Shown here one piece after another: positions 17,358 to 28,111 of a stretch of DNA of 64,000 nucleotides; position 1 is the stretch's first letter, and each line of letters begins with the position of its first letter. The stretch is from Psychrobacter immobilis (GTDB lineage: Bacteria > Pseudomonadota > Gammaproteobacteria > Pseudomonadales > Moraxellaceae). The position numbers and the translations under genes were made by a program. The stretch covers positions 1,426,001 to 1,490,000 of the forward strand of contig NZ_CAJGZV010000001.1 in the NCBI RefSeq assembly GCF_904846065.1, given 5' to 3'. The notes beneath the pieces were generated by a model. That model saw only the letters and a program-made list of their open reading frames with translations. It was not told where the DNA came from and made no database searches.

Positions 17358-19301
17358 TTAATCATTCTCTAAGAACGAACGCAGATGCTCAGAGCGTGAC
17401 GGATGACGCAATTTACGCAGTGCTTTTGCCTCAATCTGACGAATACGCTCACGTGTTACGTCAAACTGCTTACCTACTTCTTCCAAGGTATGGTCAGTTG
17501 GCATGTCGATACCAAAGCGCATTTTTAGTACGCGTGCTTCACGCTCAGTCAGATTGCCCAATACATCACGAGTCGCTTCACGCAGACCAGCTGCGGTCGC
17601 ATCATCAACAGGGCTTGAGATAGTACCATCTTCGATGAAATCACCTAGATGTGAGTCTTCATCATCACCGATTGGCGTTTCCATAGAGATAGGCTCTTTG
17701 GCGATTTTCAGTACTTTACGGACTTTAACTTCGTCCATCTCTAAGCGTTCACCTAACTCCTCAGGCGTTGGCTCGCGTCCCATTTCTTGTAGCAACTGAC
17801 GTGAGACACGGTTTATTTTATTAATCGTCTCGATCATGTGTACAGGAATACGAATGGTACGCGCTTGGTCAGCGATAGAGCGGGTAATTGCCTGACGAAT
17901 CCACCATGTTGCATAGGTCGAGAACTTATAACCACGGCGGTATTCAAATTTATCAACCGCTTTCATCAGACCGATGTTACCTTCTTGGATTAGATCCAAG
18001 AACTGTAAACCACGGTTGGTATATTTCTTCGCGATAGAAATAACCAAACGCAGGTTAGCTTCGACCATTTCTTTTTTGGCGCGGCGAGCTTTTGCTTCAC
18101 CGACTGCCATACGGCGTGCCACGTCTTTCATATCGTGGATTTTCATGTCGAGCTGTTGCTCGTAGTCACGAATGCGACGTTGCAATAAAATAACATCATC
18201 AGTGACTTTTTCTAGCGTACCAGCAAACGCAGGCTTACCTTTAATACGTTCAATCAACCAATCAACATTGGTCTCGTTGCTAGGGAAAGTCTTACGGAAT
18301 TCTTCGCGCGGCATACGACCACGGCGAATGACCAAACGCATGATTTGACGCTCTTGCTTACGCACGTCGTCATAGACGTCATGCATGATAGCCATCACTT
18401 GGTCTGACAAGCGATTGTTCAGCTTTAGCATCATAAAGCGTTCGGCAAGTAGAGCATAAGCAGTATCTGCTTCTGTGCTACCACGGCCATAATCTAGCAA
18501 GGCTTGCTTGGCTTTAATAAATAAGTGTTCGATTTCTTCTAGACGCAGACGTACTTCTTCAGGATCGATACCGCTGGTTTCTTCTTCAGCTTCCTCTTCA
18601 ACGTCGTCTTCATCCTCGTCCTCATCATCAAGCGCCGCTGCTTTGGCTTTTGCTTTGATCACAGGTGGATTTTCTTTTTCTTCTTTGATGCGTTCACGTT
18701 CTTCTTTTGCTGCCTCTTTTGCTTCTTGGGCAGCGATTTTGTCTGCTTCGGTCTCAGGATCTAAAAAGCCAGTAATGACGTCAGAAAGCTTTTTTTCGCC
18801 ATCTTGTACTTTTTGATACTCATCAAGGACGAACTGTACGGTACCCGGCCAGTAAGACATCGCATGCTGTACGTCACGAATACCTTCTTCGATACGTTTG
18901 GCAATGGCGATCTCACCTTCACGGGTCAATAGATCAACCGTACCCATTTCACGCATATACATACGCACAGGGTCAGTGGTGCGACCCGGCTCAGTCTCAA
19001 CAGAGGCCAATACCGCCGCTGCCTCATCCGCTGCCATGTCATCATCGCTTGAATCGTCGTTCATCAAGATATCATCGGCATCAGGCGCAGATTCAAAGAT
19101 TTTGATACCAACGTCGGTCAGCATTTGCACAATATCTTCGATCTGATCGCTTTCGGTAATAGAGTCGGGCAGTTGGTCATTCACCTCAGCATAGGTGAGA
19201 TACCCTTGCTCTTTACCCATTTGGATTAAGGTGGCCAGTTGAGATGTGGACTTAGAAACTGACTTATCGTTCATAAATACTCGCTTACTTGCATCGGACA
19301 T
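17358..19301 (-). CDS. rpoD: RNA polymerase primary sigma factor RpoD (sigma-70)
   Basis: 647 residues. Region 1.1 is near the N-terminus ([21 protein letters not shown]), and region 1.2 holds [21 protein letters not shown]. An acidic non-conserved insert rich in Asp and Glu lies around residues 190-255. Regions 2.1-2.4 include [22 protein letters not shown] and [18 protein letters not shown]; region 4.2 is [18 protein letters not shown]. It directs polymerase to housekeeping promoters. dnaG lies upstream on the same strand, as in the common rpsU-dnaG-rpoD arrangement, but rpsU is absent here. Confidence 0.98.
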   Translation of the reverse strand: MSDASKRVFMNDKSVSKSTSQLATLIQMGKEQGYLTYAEVNDQLPDSITESDQIEDIVQMLTDVGIKIFESAPDADDILMNDDSSDDDMAADEAAAVLASVETEPGRTTDPVRMYMREMGTVDLLTREGEIAIAKRIEEGIRDVQHAMSYWPGTVQFVLDEYQKVQDGEKKLSDVITGFLDPETEADKIAAQEAKEAAKEERERIKEEKENPPVIKAKAKAAALDDEDEDEDDVEEEAEEETSGIDPEEVRLRLEEIEHLFIKAKQALLDYGRGSTEADTAYALLAERFMMLKLNNRLSDQVMAIMHDVYDDVRKQERQIMRLVIRRGRMPREEFRKTFPSNETNVDWLIERIKGKPAFAGTLEKVTDDVILLQRRIRDYEQQLDMKIHDMKDVARRMAVGEAKARRAKKEMVEANLRLVISIAKKYTNRGLQFLDLIQEGNIGLMKAVDKFEYRRGYKFSTYATWWIRQAITRSIADQARTIRIPVHMIETINKINRVSRQLLQEMGREPTPEELGERLEMDEVKVRKVLKIAKEPISMETPIGDDEDSHLGDFIEDGTISSPVDDATAAGLREATRDVLGNLTEREARVLKMRFGIDMPTDHTLEEVGKQFDVTRERIRQIEAKALRKLRHPSRSEHLRSFLEND

Positions 19302-19806
19302 TTTTATATTGTGACGCGCTATCGCTCGCTCAGTGCGTTGATATAATCAATCGATTCATCAAAATATGGCGTAGAGGTTGTCAATAATATCAAAAATGAG
19401 TTGATATGAATAAAGGCTCAAAATACTACAATTACAATGCTAAAAAACTGCTAGAAATTAGTAACGCTAAAAAGTCTTCAAGATAACATTATCTAAAAAA
19501 TAATATATAAAAATAACGGTACCTAAAAACGGATACTTCAAAATAATATCTAAAATTTGTGCTTAATGAGGCGGATTTATCGCCATCTATTAAGTCGGGC
19601 TATAAATATATAGCGACATAGTTTAACACACACCAGCGTAATCAAGCACGAGGTAGTGATATCTACCGACCGTTTTTTACTGATTATTTGCTGTCAGTTG
19701 AATGATTAAATAGCAATACATGCTATTGGGCATAATCATTAGTAGTGGGGGCAGCCGCTATACTTTTAAAGGGTTGGAGATTTTTTAGCAAAAATAATGG
19801 CAAACA
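19302..19806. other. Intergenic region between dnaG and rpoD
   Basis: 505 AT-rich bases with no gene seen. It should contain the rpoD promoter and the end of the dnaG transcript. No defined hairpin or operator recognised. Confidence 0.5.
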
Positions 19807-21969
19807 TTAAGATTTGACGGTAACCATCTGCGCTGACTGCTCAGCTTGCTGCGCGCGTAACCAATCATTTAATAATTGCGACTGCTTACGGACAATCGCC
19901 AGCTTGATATGATCAGGATTTTTGATGAGCTCTTGCATCTTTTTTTGCAGATGTAACTTGAGCAACTGCATCACCAAGTTTTCGATCAACTCATCCAAGC
20001 TCAAAATATTTCTGCCAATTAATGTCTTATAAAATCCGCCCCAGCTACGGCTAAGTGTTTCTTGGGTGATTGGTTTGACATTAGACAATATAAAGTGTGC
20101 GGCGGCGTTGGCATCTGTGGGTAAATGATTCAGGCAGCGTTTGATGGTGCTAACGATATCCAGCAAGGCGATATCTTGCAAATCTTCCCAAGCAAGCGGA
20201 CGCAAGATGTCAGGCGCGGCCTTTTGCTTGATGTGTGCTGGCAGCTGTAAATCATTAATACCTGCCTGCTGCCAAATGGCTTCGATAGGGTCTTCAATTA
20301 AGGCGCGTGGCTGAAACAAAAAACAAAGTTGCAATTGCTGACTGATGGTCATGTCACCATCAAAATCTAGCAGCGCATCTTTGGCTTCGATATTTTGGCT
20401 ACGTTTACCACCCAGCTTCTGATAGACGTCATTGTTCAGCAAATAGCGAAAGCTACTGCCTTTAGGCAAGGCAGTGGTCAGAGCGCGCACTTGCGACATG
20501 AGCTTGGCTTTGCCTTCTGCCAAGGTTAAATCGTAACGCTCGCTTAAATAGGCAAAAATATACTGTGACAATGGCATGGCATTCGCGATTTGCTCACGCA
20601 TGGCATCGCCGCCCTGACTTTTAATAAAAGTATCAGGATCATGATTATTAGGTAAGGTTAAAAACCGCAGTTCTTTATCATCGGCCAGTACTGGCAAAGC
20701 CACTTCAAGGGTACGCCAAGCCGCTTTTTGTCCTGCGCTATCGCCATCAAAGCTTAAAGTTAGCGTTGGATTGAGTGTCAATAGCCGCGAGATTTGGCTT
20801 TCATTGATCGCCGTACCCATCGAAGCGATAGCACCATAAATACCCGCTTGATAGAGGGCAATCACATCCATATAGCCTTCGACCACTAGCCAGCTGTCGG
20901 CACGTTGTTGGCGTGATTCGTAATAGCCATACAGCACATGCTGTTTATGAAAAACGGGCGAGTCAGATGAGTTGATATATTTAGGTTTGACTTCATCATC
21001 GAGCGCCCGCCCACCAAAACCAATGGTGCGTCCTTGATTGTCTCGAATCGGGAAAATGACCCGATCACGGAGTAGATCATAATCGCGCCCTGACTCTGAT
21101 TGGCGCACCAAACCAAGCGCCTTTAAGCCTTCAATATCTTGTGGAAACTGATGCTCAAGATGCTGCCACCCAAAGGGCGCATAGCCTAAGCCAAAGGTCT
21201 CAAAGATGTCTTCTGTAATACCACGCGATAAAAAATAGTGCTTAGCATGCGGATGAATGGTGAGATTATGCTGATAAAACTGCTGGATTTGCTCTAACAG
21301 CTCATACAGGTTACCGTCTTTATCGGAAACGCTATGATCATCGTACAATGCCGCAGCGTCAGTATCGCCACCTGTCAACCATGCTGGCGGATAGCTATTA
21401 TCATCTTGGTAGTCTGTGCCATAAGAATCTTCTGGATAAGACGCTGAGTCGTAAGCATTTAGCGGTGGATACTCATCGTAGCCGTTGCTACTATCGTGAT
21501 AAACGGGTTGATCGGTATCGCCGTACTGGTTTTGTTGCTGAATAGCCGAAGTAGCGTTAATAGAAGGTACATCAATTGTTTGAGCAGGACTTTTAGCGTC
21601 GATAGTCGGACTAGGTATTGACGGTGGTGCAATCGGTTTTGGTGCACGGCGCTGATAGCTGACGTTTTGTTGTTCTTCTTTTGGAACTTCGATACCCGTC
21701 TGCTTTGATAGCTCATTAACCGCTTCAATAAAAGTTAAGTTTTCATAATCGCGTAAAAAACTGATGGCATTACCGCCGACGCTACAGCCAAAGCAGTGAT
21801 AGATGTTTTTTTGTGGATTGACATAAAAAGAGGGCGACTTTTCGCCATGAAATGGACAGCAGCCTTTAAACTCACTACCAGCACGTTTAAGCGTCGTATG
21901 ACGCCCAATGATACTGATTAAGTCAGCTTGGCTATTTAATTGGTCGAGAATGTGATTTGGAATACTCAT
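19807..21969 (-). CDS. dnaG: DNA primase DnaG
   Basis: 720 residues, longer than E. coli DnaG (581). The N-terminal zinc-binding domain has CCPFHGEKSPSFYV and HCFGC. The catalytic core includes GFGGRALDD and the Toprim motifs VVEGYMDVIALYQ and LSFDGDSAGQ. A C-terminal helicase-binding region follows. Between the zinc domain and the core, about residues 95-220 form a low-complexity linker rich in Pro, Ser, Asp and Tyr that explains the extra length. Makes RNA primers for replication. Confidence 0.97.
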   Translation of the reverse strand: MSIPNHILDQLNSQADLISIIGRHTTLKRAGSEFKGCCPFHGEKSPSFYVNPQKNIYHCFGCSVGGNAISFLRDYENLTFIEAVNELSKQTGIEVPKEEQQNVSYQRRAPKPIAPPSIPSPTIDAKSPAQTIDVPSINATSAIQQQNQYGDTDQPVYHDSSNGYDEYPPLNAYDSASYPEDSYGTDYQDDNSYPPAWLTGGDTDAAALYDDHSVSDKDGNLYELLEQIQQFYQHNLTIHPHAKHYFLSRGITEDIFETFGLGYAPFGWQHLEHQFPQDIEGLKALGLVRQSESGRDYDLLRDRVIFPIRDNQGRTIGFGGRALDDEVKPKYINSSDSPVFHKQHVLYGYYESRQQRADSWLVVEGYMDVIALYQAGIYGAIASMGTAINESQISRLLTLNPTLTLSFDGDSAGQKAAWRTLEVALPVLADDKELRFLTLPNNHDPDTFIKSQGGDAMREQIANAMPLSQYIFAYLSERYDLTLAEGKAKLMSQVRALTTALPKGSSFRYLLNNDVYQKLGGKRSQNIEAKDALLDFDGDMTISQQLQLCFLFQPRALIEDPIEAIWQQAGINDLQLPAHIKQKAAPDILRPLAWEDLQDIALLDIVSTIKRCLNHLPTDANAAAHFILSNVKPITQETLSRSWGGFYKTLIGRNILSLDELIENLVMQLLKLHLQKKMQELIKNPDHIKLAIVRKQSQLLNDWLRAQQAEQSAQMVTVKS

Positions 21970-22060
21970 GCAAAAAACAGTTTACCATAGGTGTATTATC
22001 TTAAGCATAGGCAATATTGGGCACAAACAATATTGGGCATAGATAATGAAACAGAAACAG

Positions 22061-22099
22061 AAAAAATAAGGCCAACTCTGTTGTTGACCTTATTTTTTT
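22061..22099 (-). terminator. Terminator after bamD
   Basis: Stem AATAAGGCCAAC/GTTGACCTTATT with one mismatch, flanked by A- and T-runs; on the minus strand it ends the bamD transcript. Confidence 0.8.
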
Positions 22100-22177
22100 C
22101 ATGATGTGCGTTGATGTACTAAAAAGAAGAGACGTTCTCTTAATTAAAAGAGAGACGTTGCCTCAAATTTAGCGCAT

Positions 22178-23377
22178 TTATTCATCATTCATATCGACAT
22201 CTGCTGGCAGGATATCAATCCCTTGAACAGGCAATGTCGTACGGCGTACAGGATTGGTGTTTTGCGGATCGACATTGGCTTCTCTTGCCGTAGAGCCAGT
22301 GCTCGATTGGCTAGTAATGCGCTCAGCGGATGCTTCAGGCAGACCTAAGCCGACATTGATGCCAGTATTAGCGCGCACAGGTGAAGTACCTTGCGCTGCA
22401 CTGGCTGCTGCATTATCGCTTGGCAGTCTTAATTGACTGGCGTTACGAATAACCTGAGTTTTGGTCGCGCCGTTATAGTCGCCTGTCGCAACTGATGAAG
22501 TATCTTTGTTAAAACGACTTAACTGTCCAAAAGTCAATTTGTTGATGAAAGAACGCTCACGTTTGGTGTCGAGTTTAACGCGTCCATCGGCACTTAACAT
22601 GTTGGGATAATTAATCTGCAATAGAGTTTTGTATTCTGCTGCCAAATCAGACATACCCAATTTATCATAGCTATAAGCTAAGACCGCGATTGCGTCTGGG
22701 ATGGATTCACTAAGTGGATAGTATTGAAACACCCATTTGGCACGGTTAACAGCAGCGACATAAGCTTCGCGCTCGATATACCAGTTGGCTGCACTCATCT
22801 CACTTTCAGCAAACTGATTGTAAATGAAAGTCATGCGCTGAGCGGCATCTGGCGCGTAAGGGCTGTTAGGGTACTTGTTAATAAGCTCTTGAAAGTTAGC
22901 GAAGGCAATACGTAAATAGGCGGTATCACGCTCAGCTTGATTGAGCTTAAACAGTTTCAGGCCTTCTGATGAGCCTTGCATATTGGCGACGCCGCGCACA
23001 TAGTAAGCGTAGCTGACTTGCGGATTAGAAGGATATAGGTTAATGAATTGCTCAGCGCTGGCAGCTGCCATTTCATACTTACCACTGGCATATTGTGCGT
23101 ACATCATGTCGAGTAATGCTTGCTCAGCGTATTGTCCAGTAGGATAAAAAGTGCGCAGATTGGTCAAATCTTCGATGGCTTGTGTATAGCGGCCTTTATC
23201 AATCTGGGTAATGGCGTCGTTATAATAGTTCTGCTCTGATTTTTCGGCAGTTTCTACTGCATCGACGTCTTTACCGCCAGTCAGGTTTTTGAAAGTCTGA
23301 CAGCCCACTAAGTTTACGCTTAGCGCAAGTAGGGTTATTGAGGACAGTTTGATAAACGTATTGCCAACAGCTTGCAT
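22178..23377 (-). CDS. bamD: Outer membrane assembly lipoprotein BamD
   Basis: Start set at ATG 23377, which has GGAGAAG upstream, giving 399 residues; the frame runs 15 codons further up without such a site. The signal peptide ends in the lipobox LVGC. TPR-like repeats follow (AEKSEQNYYNDAITQIDKG, AQRMTFIYNQFAESEMSAA). BamD is the essential partner of BamA in inserting outer-membrane beta-barrels. The E. coli protein is about 245 residues; here a Ser/Thr/Ala-rich tail of about 130 residues is added. Divergent from rluD, as in many gamma-proteobacteria. Confidence 0.95.
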   Translation of the reverse strand: MQAVGNTFIKLSSITLLALSVNLVGCQTFKNLTGGKDVDAVETAEKSEQNYYNDAITQIDKGRYTQAIEDLTNLRTFYPTGQYAEQALLDMMYAQYASGKYEMAAASAEQFINLYPSNPQVSYAYYVRGVANMQGSSEGLKLFKLNQAERDTAYLRIAFANFQELINKYPNSPYAPDAAQRMTFIYNQFAESEMSAANWYIEREAYVAAVNRAKWVFQYYPLSESIPDAIAVLAYSYDKLGMSDLAAEYKTLLQINYPNMLSADGRVKLDTKRERSFINKLTFGQLSRFNKDTSSVATGDYNGATKTQVIRNASQLRLPSDNAAASAAQGTSPVRANTGINVGLGLPEASAERITSQSSTGSTAREANVDPQNTNPVRRTTLPVQGIDILPADVDMNDE

Positions 23378-24142
23378 ACTTCTTCTCCGACACAAGACGT
23401 ATAATAGCAGCGACGCTATCATACTAGATATTAGGTTAATGATAAAAAACGATGCGTAGGCATCAATAGTGGTCTGTCATCTACTATGTCAATCATCGGA
23501 CATACCAGTTATCGTTATTAAAAAACGCTTGATGGCATAGGGTTTATATCAAACCAAATGCTTTTAATAAAAATTCGATAAGCGTACAGTGGCATAGCAT
23601 ACAGCAAAATATGGCTATACTTTATAGAATAACGTTTGCTTCGTCTATTTTTTCGCCATCTATATTGTACTTAATCCAATCGTGCTCATCGAATTTGAGT
23701 CAGTATCGTACAGTTATTAGTCTACTGCAACACAGGTGCGATATGCTGCTGCTCGCAATGAGCTGTACACCAACGCATGTCAGTTTGACATTTTAACATG
23801 AGCTGCTGTCACGAGCGATATCGAATGTCGCTGACACTGATAAATATACAGTAAATTACAGCAATGTCATATTTTAGAGAGTTAAGTACGGCGCTGACGC
23901 TCGCTGCGGTATAATCAAAAAATGACAGATAACACACAGCTTCTATAGGGCTTAGGCGCTTGGCATGCTACACTAGCATGGTATTGCCTCCGCTTTTTTC
24001 GACGACGATCGCTTTTATGATAAGCGATTGATAGCGAATGGCCTTTTGTTTTTTATAGCGTTACGCTTAACACTTTATTAGAAATTTCTCAAAAGCTACC
24101 TTTCAAAACCATGTCAGGCGCTTTGCCATATATAAATCTGCT
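23378..24142. other. Divergent bamD/rluD intergenic region
   Basis: 765 bases with no convincing gene; a 61-codon frame at 23611-23796 has no good start site. A perfect palindromic site lies at 23964-23980. It should hold both promoters. Confidence 0.5.
23964..23980. promoter_or_regulatory. Palindromic operator-like site
   Basis: CATGCTACACTAGCATG: perfect 7-bp arms around a 3-bp centre in the divergent region. It has the geometry of a dimeric repressor site; regulator unknown. Confidence 0.4.
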
Positions 24143-25411
24143 ATGAATAATAATGCTATGACTACCCATTTACCACCGAATCAATCACGACAGACTGATT
24201 CATCAGCACAAGAGTCACCGATGCCAAATGACGTTTTAAATAATAGTGAATTACCTGACGATAATCAGTCGATGCTTGATGAGCAAAGCCATAGCGATCA
24301 TGTTTTAGAAGACGCTGTGTCAGAAGAAGCTATGTTAAAAGATAGTGATGAGCTTGACGACGATATGATAGATAGCAGCGATGAAGATGCTGACGACATT
24401 GATGATAGCGACGATGATGAAGCGTCAGCCGCCGGTCAAGTGGTGCCAGTAATTATTAATATGACGCATACGGTTATAGAAGACGAAGCTGGTTTACGTA
24501 TTGATAAATTGGCTTCAAAAATATTTACCGATTTCTCACGTGTTCAATTACAAGGTTGGATCAGTGATGGCAGCCTGCTGTATAACGATGGCGTGCAAAA
24601 ACCGAAAATTCGTGTCAGAGCGGGTGATGTGCTGCAGTTAACCACCACATTAGAGCAGCATAGTGAAGATCAACCAGAAAATATAGACATCGATGTGGTC
24701 TATGAAGATGATGACGTATTGGTCATCAATAAACCTGTTGGCATGGTAGTGCATCCTGGTGCGGGTAACCAAACCGGCACCTTGGTCAATGCACTGCTGT
24801 ATCACTATCCGCAGCAGCACCATCTGCCGCGTGCAGGTCTGGTGCACCGTATTGATAAAGATACCTCAGGGCTATTGTTGATTGGTAAAACCAAGCCAGC
24901 ACAGCTTGCGCTGATGGAGCAACTAAAGGACAAGTCGGTCTATCGTCACTATCAATGTGTGGTAGCAGGGGATGCAGCGAGTCTATCGCGCCATCGCCGT
25001 ATTGACGCCCCAATCGGTCGTCACCGTAATCAGCGTACTAAAATGACGGTAATGACGGCAGGACGTGAAGCTGTGACACATTTACTGAATGTGACCGCGC
25101 TTAACGGCAATTATTGCTTGTTGGATGTAGGTCTTGAAACGGGACGTACGCACCAAATTCGTGTGCATTTAAGTCATGTTACTTATCCGATAGTGGGTGA
25201 TCGTGTCTATGGTGGTCGTCGTCAATTGCGGGCAGGACTGACAGAAGCCCAGCGTCAAGCGATTAATAATTTTCCACGTCAAGCCTTGCATGCCTACACA
25301 CTGGGTTTCGTGCATCCAACGACTGGTGAAGATATCGAAGTCACCACACCACTGCCTGAAGATATGCAGCAGTTAATGGCTGTGCTAAGTGATGGCTATG
25401 ATGACGAGTAG
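24143..25411 (+). CDS. rluD: 23S rRNA pseudouridine synthase RluD
   Basis: 422 residues. An S4 RNA-binding domain (about residues 115-170, AGLRIDKLASKIFTDFSR) precedes the RsuA/RluA catalytic domain, with the catalytic Asp at about 238 in HRIDKDTSGLLLIGKT and GRTHQIRVHL near the end. RluD modifies helix 69 (positions 1911, 1915 and 1917 in E. coli). The first 110 residues are a very acidic Ser/Asp/Glu extension absent from E. coli RluD; the start could lie further in, since no strong ribosome-binding site is seen at 24143. pgeF follows, as in E. coli. Confidence 0.93.
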   Translation: MNNNAMTTHLPPNQSRQTDSSAQESPMPNDVLNNSELPDDNQSMLDEQSHSDHVLEDAVSEEAMLKDSDELDDDMIDSSDEDADDIDDSDDDEASAAGQVVPVIINMTHTVIEDEAGLRIDKLASKIFTDFSRVQLQGWISDGSLLYNDGVQKPKIRVRAGDVLQLTTTLEQHSEDQPENIDIDVVYEDDDVLVINKPVGMVVHPGAGNQTGTLVNALLYHYPQQHHLPRAGLVHRIDKDTSGLLLIGKTKPAQLALMEQLKDKSVYRHYQCVVAGDAASLSRHRRIDAPIGRHRNQRTKMTVMTAGREAVTHLLNVTALNGNYCLLDVGLETGRTHQIRVHLSHVTYPIVGDRVYGGRRQLRAGLTEAQRQAINNFPRQALHAYTLGFVHPTTGEDIEVTTPLPEDMQQLMAVLSDGYDDE

Positions 25412-25517
25412 ACCGCTCCTTGTAGGCGAGAGCGTAAAGTCGCTTGTAAAAAACAGAGCCTAGTAGTAAATAGCGATCCGTGACATAAAAATGACTCATT
25501 AAGACGGTAAATCAGCC

Positions 25518-26480
25518 ATGACTCGTCAGTTTCCTATGACATTGCTTGCACAGATTGATGATGTGGCTGTTTTTCAAACGGCTGCCTTTTCAAGCGATGA
25601 TGTTGAATCACAAGACCAGCCTACAGAACAGCTGGTACGACAGCAACATCAAGCGAATTATGGTGAGCTAAATTTAGGTTTGCATGTCAATGATGATGCT
25701 GCAAAAGTACTGAGCAATCGCATGCGTTTATTATCTGCCATCAATGAGCAGCTTGCACCCTTATCGTCGACATGCCAACACGTACCCATCAAACGCTTAC
25801 ACTGGGTTAACCAAGTTCATGGTAAGCAAATTCATGATGTTGATGGCACGGCGCTAGGTATGACGCCAATGTCTGCTGACGCGATGGTCAGTCGGCAACA
25901 AGGGCTTGGGCTTGCGATAATGACGGCTGACTGCGTACCGATAGTCTTATATCAGCCAGCTAGTGGTCAAATAGCAGCGATTCACGCGGGTTGGCAAGGT
26001 CTGGCTTGCGGGATTATTCAAGCGACTGTGCAATGCTTTACGCAATCGGGACAAATCAAAGCTTGGATTGGTGTTTGTATCAGTCAAGACAGCTATGAAG
26101 TTGGCGCTCAAGTTCGCAATCAATTATTGAAAGGTTGCACAGAAAATAAGTTATTGAACACAGCCAGTATTGAACATTTTGATTCGTTATATGTCATAGA
26201 TTCTGTGGCTACTATTAAAGGCGATAGCAATAATCAACATGTACAGGATACGGTTGATAAGCTGTCAAGCTGTAACACAGTTGACACGAGAAAAATCAAG
26301 ATAAACTTACCAAAGTTGGCAGCGGATCAGCTTAGTGCGGCGGGCGTTATAGTAGATGACACCTTATCTAGCAGCTGTAGTTATACTGATGACCACTATT
26401 ATTCTTATCGGCGTCAAACGCATTTGCAACAGCCTGCTACAGGTCGAATGGCGCTGGTCATTGTACGTGGCGCTGCGTAG
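25518..26480 (+). CDS. pgeF: Peptidoglycan editing factor PgeF (YfiH, laccase-domain family)
   Basis: 320 residues against about 243 in E. coli, with low-complexity inserts. Family motifs: LHWVNQVHGKQIH, MTADCVPIVLYQ (metal-site Cys), AAIHAGWQGLACGI (His) and SYRRQTHLQQPATGRMALVI at the C-terminus. PgeF is thought to keep peptidoglycan precursors correct by removing misincorporated L-Ser. The insert at about residues 230-270 (SNNQHVQDTVDKLSSCNT) is unusual. Encoded 106 bases after rluD. Confidence 0.92.
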   Translation: MTRQFPMTLLAQIDDVAVFQTAAFSSDDVESQDQPTEQLVRQQHQANYGELNLGLHVNDDAAKVLSNRMRLLSAINEQLAPLSSTCQHVPIKRLHWVNQVHGKQIHDVDGTALGMTPMSADAMVSRQQGLGLAIMTADCVPIVLYQPASGQIAAIHAGWQGLACGIIQATVQCFTQSGQIKAWIGVCISQDSYEVGAQVRNQLLKGCTENKLLNTASIEHFDSLYVIDSVATIKGDSNNQHVQDTVDKLSSCNTVDTRKIKINLPKLAADQLSAAGVIVDDTLSSSCSYTDDHYYSYRRQTHLQQPATGRMALVIVRGAA

Positions 26481-26566
26481 GATTACGCTATTTGCTGTTG
26501 CGCGCAATTAACTGTTGAACTTATATTGTTTTTATTTAACCATTTATAGCCATTATTAGAGTTTGT

Positions 26567-27169
26567 ATGAATACACCTGCCAAATCGTCCACTACTGATA
26601 GCATACCGACTGTATCTATTGCTGTTATTTATCATAGCAACTACGGTCATACCAAGCGCGTCGCTGAAGCGATCGTTAAAGGGGCGCATCAGCAATTGCC
26701 AGCAGCACAGGCCAAAGCCGTTGATGTCCACAAGGTTGACTGGGATTATTTGGATCAGGCGGATTTGCTGGTTTTCGGTAGTGCCGTATATATGGGTAGT
26801 GTCACTGCTGAATTTAAGACTTTTATGGATGAAACCTCAAAGCGCTGGTATCATCGTAAATGGGAAGGCAAGTGGGCAGCCGCTTTTGCCAACTCTGGTG
26901 GGCTGAGTGGTGATAAGCTGGCGGTATTGCAGCAGATTTCTTTGTATGCGATGCAGCATGGTATGAACTGGATTGGATTACCGCTGATGCCGACAGGTCA
27001 TGAGGCTCACGATTTAAACCGTTTATCTAGCTTTTTGGGCTTGATGACCCAGTCGCTTGATGGTCCCCCTGAGGAAACGCCAGGACGGGGAGATATTGAT
27101 ACAGCTATTTGGTTCGGCGATCATTTGGCCAAGACAATTGTCAAACATCAGCCAGCGGCACGCCCTTGA
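26567..27169 (+). CDS. Flavodoxin-like / WrbA-type NAD(P)H-dependent oxidoreductase
   Basis: 200 residues with a flavodoxin fold: VIYHSNYGHTKRVAEAIVKG binds the FMN phosphate, and LLVFGSAVYMGSVTAEFKTFMD and AAFANSGGLSGDKL form the rest of the FMN pocket. Resembles WrbA-like quinone reductases, but whether it is a WrbA orthologue is not clear. It follows pgeF and is closed by a terminator at 27213. Confidence 0.87.
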   Translation: MNTPAKSSTTDSIPTVSIAVIYHSNYGHTKRVAEAIVKGAHQQLPAAQAKAVDVHKVDWDYLDQADLLVFGSAVYMGSVTAEFKTFMDETSKRWYHRKWEGKWAAAFANSGGLSGDKLAVLQQISLYAMQHGMNWIGLPLMPTGHEAHDLNRLSSFLGLMTQSLDGPPEETPGRGDIDTAIWFGDHLAKTIVKHQPAARP

Positions 27170-27212
27170 AATGAATGGCTATTGAATCATTTAAGGTAAT
27201 TTATTAAACATT

Positions 27213-27249
27213 AAAGGCAGATATCAAACCGATATCTGCCTTTTTTTTT
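27213..27249 (+). terminator. Terminator after the flavodoxin-like gene
   Basis: GGCAGATATC/GATATCTGCC stem with a 4-base loop and nine T. Confidence 0.9.
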
Positions 27250-27273
27250 GCTTATTTTATGAGTGTGATGGCA

Positions 27274-27459
27274 CTATTTTTGATTTTTTGTACTGGTATT
27301 ATTTTGAACCTGCACAGTGGTAGCAAGCGTATTTTTGACCAAGATATTATTGGTAGGGGTGGTATTCACAGGGATAGGGCTGTCGACAAATTGAAATGAT
27401 TGGCAGCCTGTCATTAACAGGGCTGATGTAAGTATATAAGCAAGAATCGGTAACTTCAT
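27274..27459 (-). CDS. Small lipoprotein, unknown function
   Basis: 61 residues: signal peptide MKLPILAYILTSALLMTGC with a clear lipobox, then a 40-residue polar tail rich in Asn and Thr. Nothing recognised in the mature part. Transcribed toward the flavodoxin-like gene. Confidence 0.72.
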   Translation of the reverse strand: MKLPILAYILTSALLMTGCQSFQFVDSPIPVNTTPTNNILVKNTLATTVQVQNNTSTKNQK

Positions 27460-28111
27460 AGTGGTGTCTCAGGCGGCGATCGGCAATGTGGAAATAGCGC
27501 CTATCATAAACAAAATATGGTGCGTTGCAATAGCTTGTTTCATAGCATTATAAAAATATGACTGATAAAAAAGCGAGTGCTAACTTAAGTCTATGTATCT
27601 ATTATGTACAACTAAAATCGATGATGACAAAAAATGAAGCAAATTTTTGACAGCTATCTACAATGATAGGTTTTTTATAAAAGATATGCACCAAAAAAAT
27701 AGAACTTTAGTTACTGATTTTAAAGGTATTATTTAAATGACCTATTATTACAATATAAAAAAACATATTACGTTATCAAAAACTGATAATGACAATGCGG
27801 TTCTTTACGTTTTGTAAAAATTTGAGACCAATACGTTACTCATTAAGTAATAGTAGCGAAATAGTCTTACATTAGTAGAGTGAGTAGACATCATTTAGTA
27901 ACTATGCTTAGTAACTACGCTTATGAAATTACTTTTACCACGCTACTGTATTAAGCATTTACTGGATGATTTGCTACCTCATTTAATGGACTATCAATTG
28001 AGTATAACAAGTCGTCACTCATTAAGGCTTGCTCAATACTAAATGTTTCATCTCAATCATTCATCCTAATAATAATTACAACACCCTAGGTGCCAGCTAT
28101 ATGAGGATATT
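27460..28111. other. Intergenic region upstream of the cytochrome/amine oxidase cluster
   Basis: 652 bases, very AT-rich, no gene seen. It must include promoters for the small lipoprotein gene and for the tri-haem cytochrome gene. No defined operator recognised. Confidence 0.5.

Noticed and set aside
18508..18816. Plus-strand 102-codon frame with Ser-rich protein opposite rpoD
   Set aside because: It is the mirror of the Asp/Glu-rich rpoD insert: GAA/GAT-rich codons read backwards give Ser-rich runs. rpoD is clearly the gene.
23611..23796. 61-codon plus-strand frame between bamD and rluD
   Set aside because: No ribosome-binding site, no recognisable protein features, and AT-rich intergenic composition.
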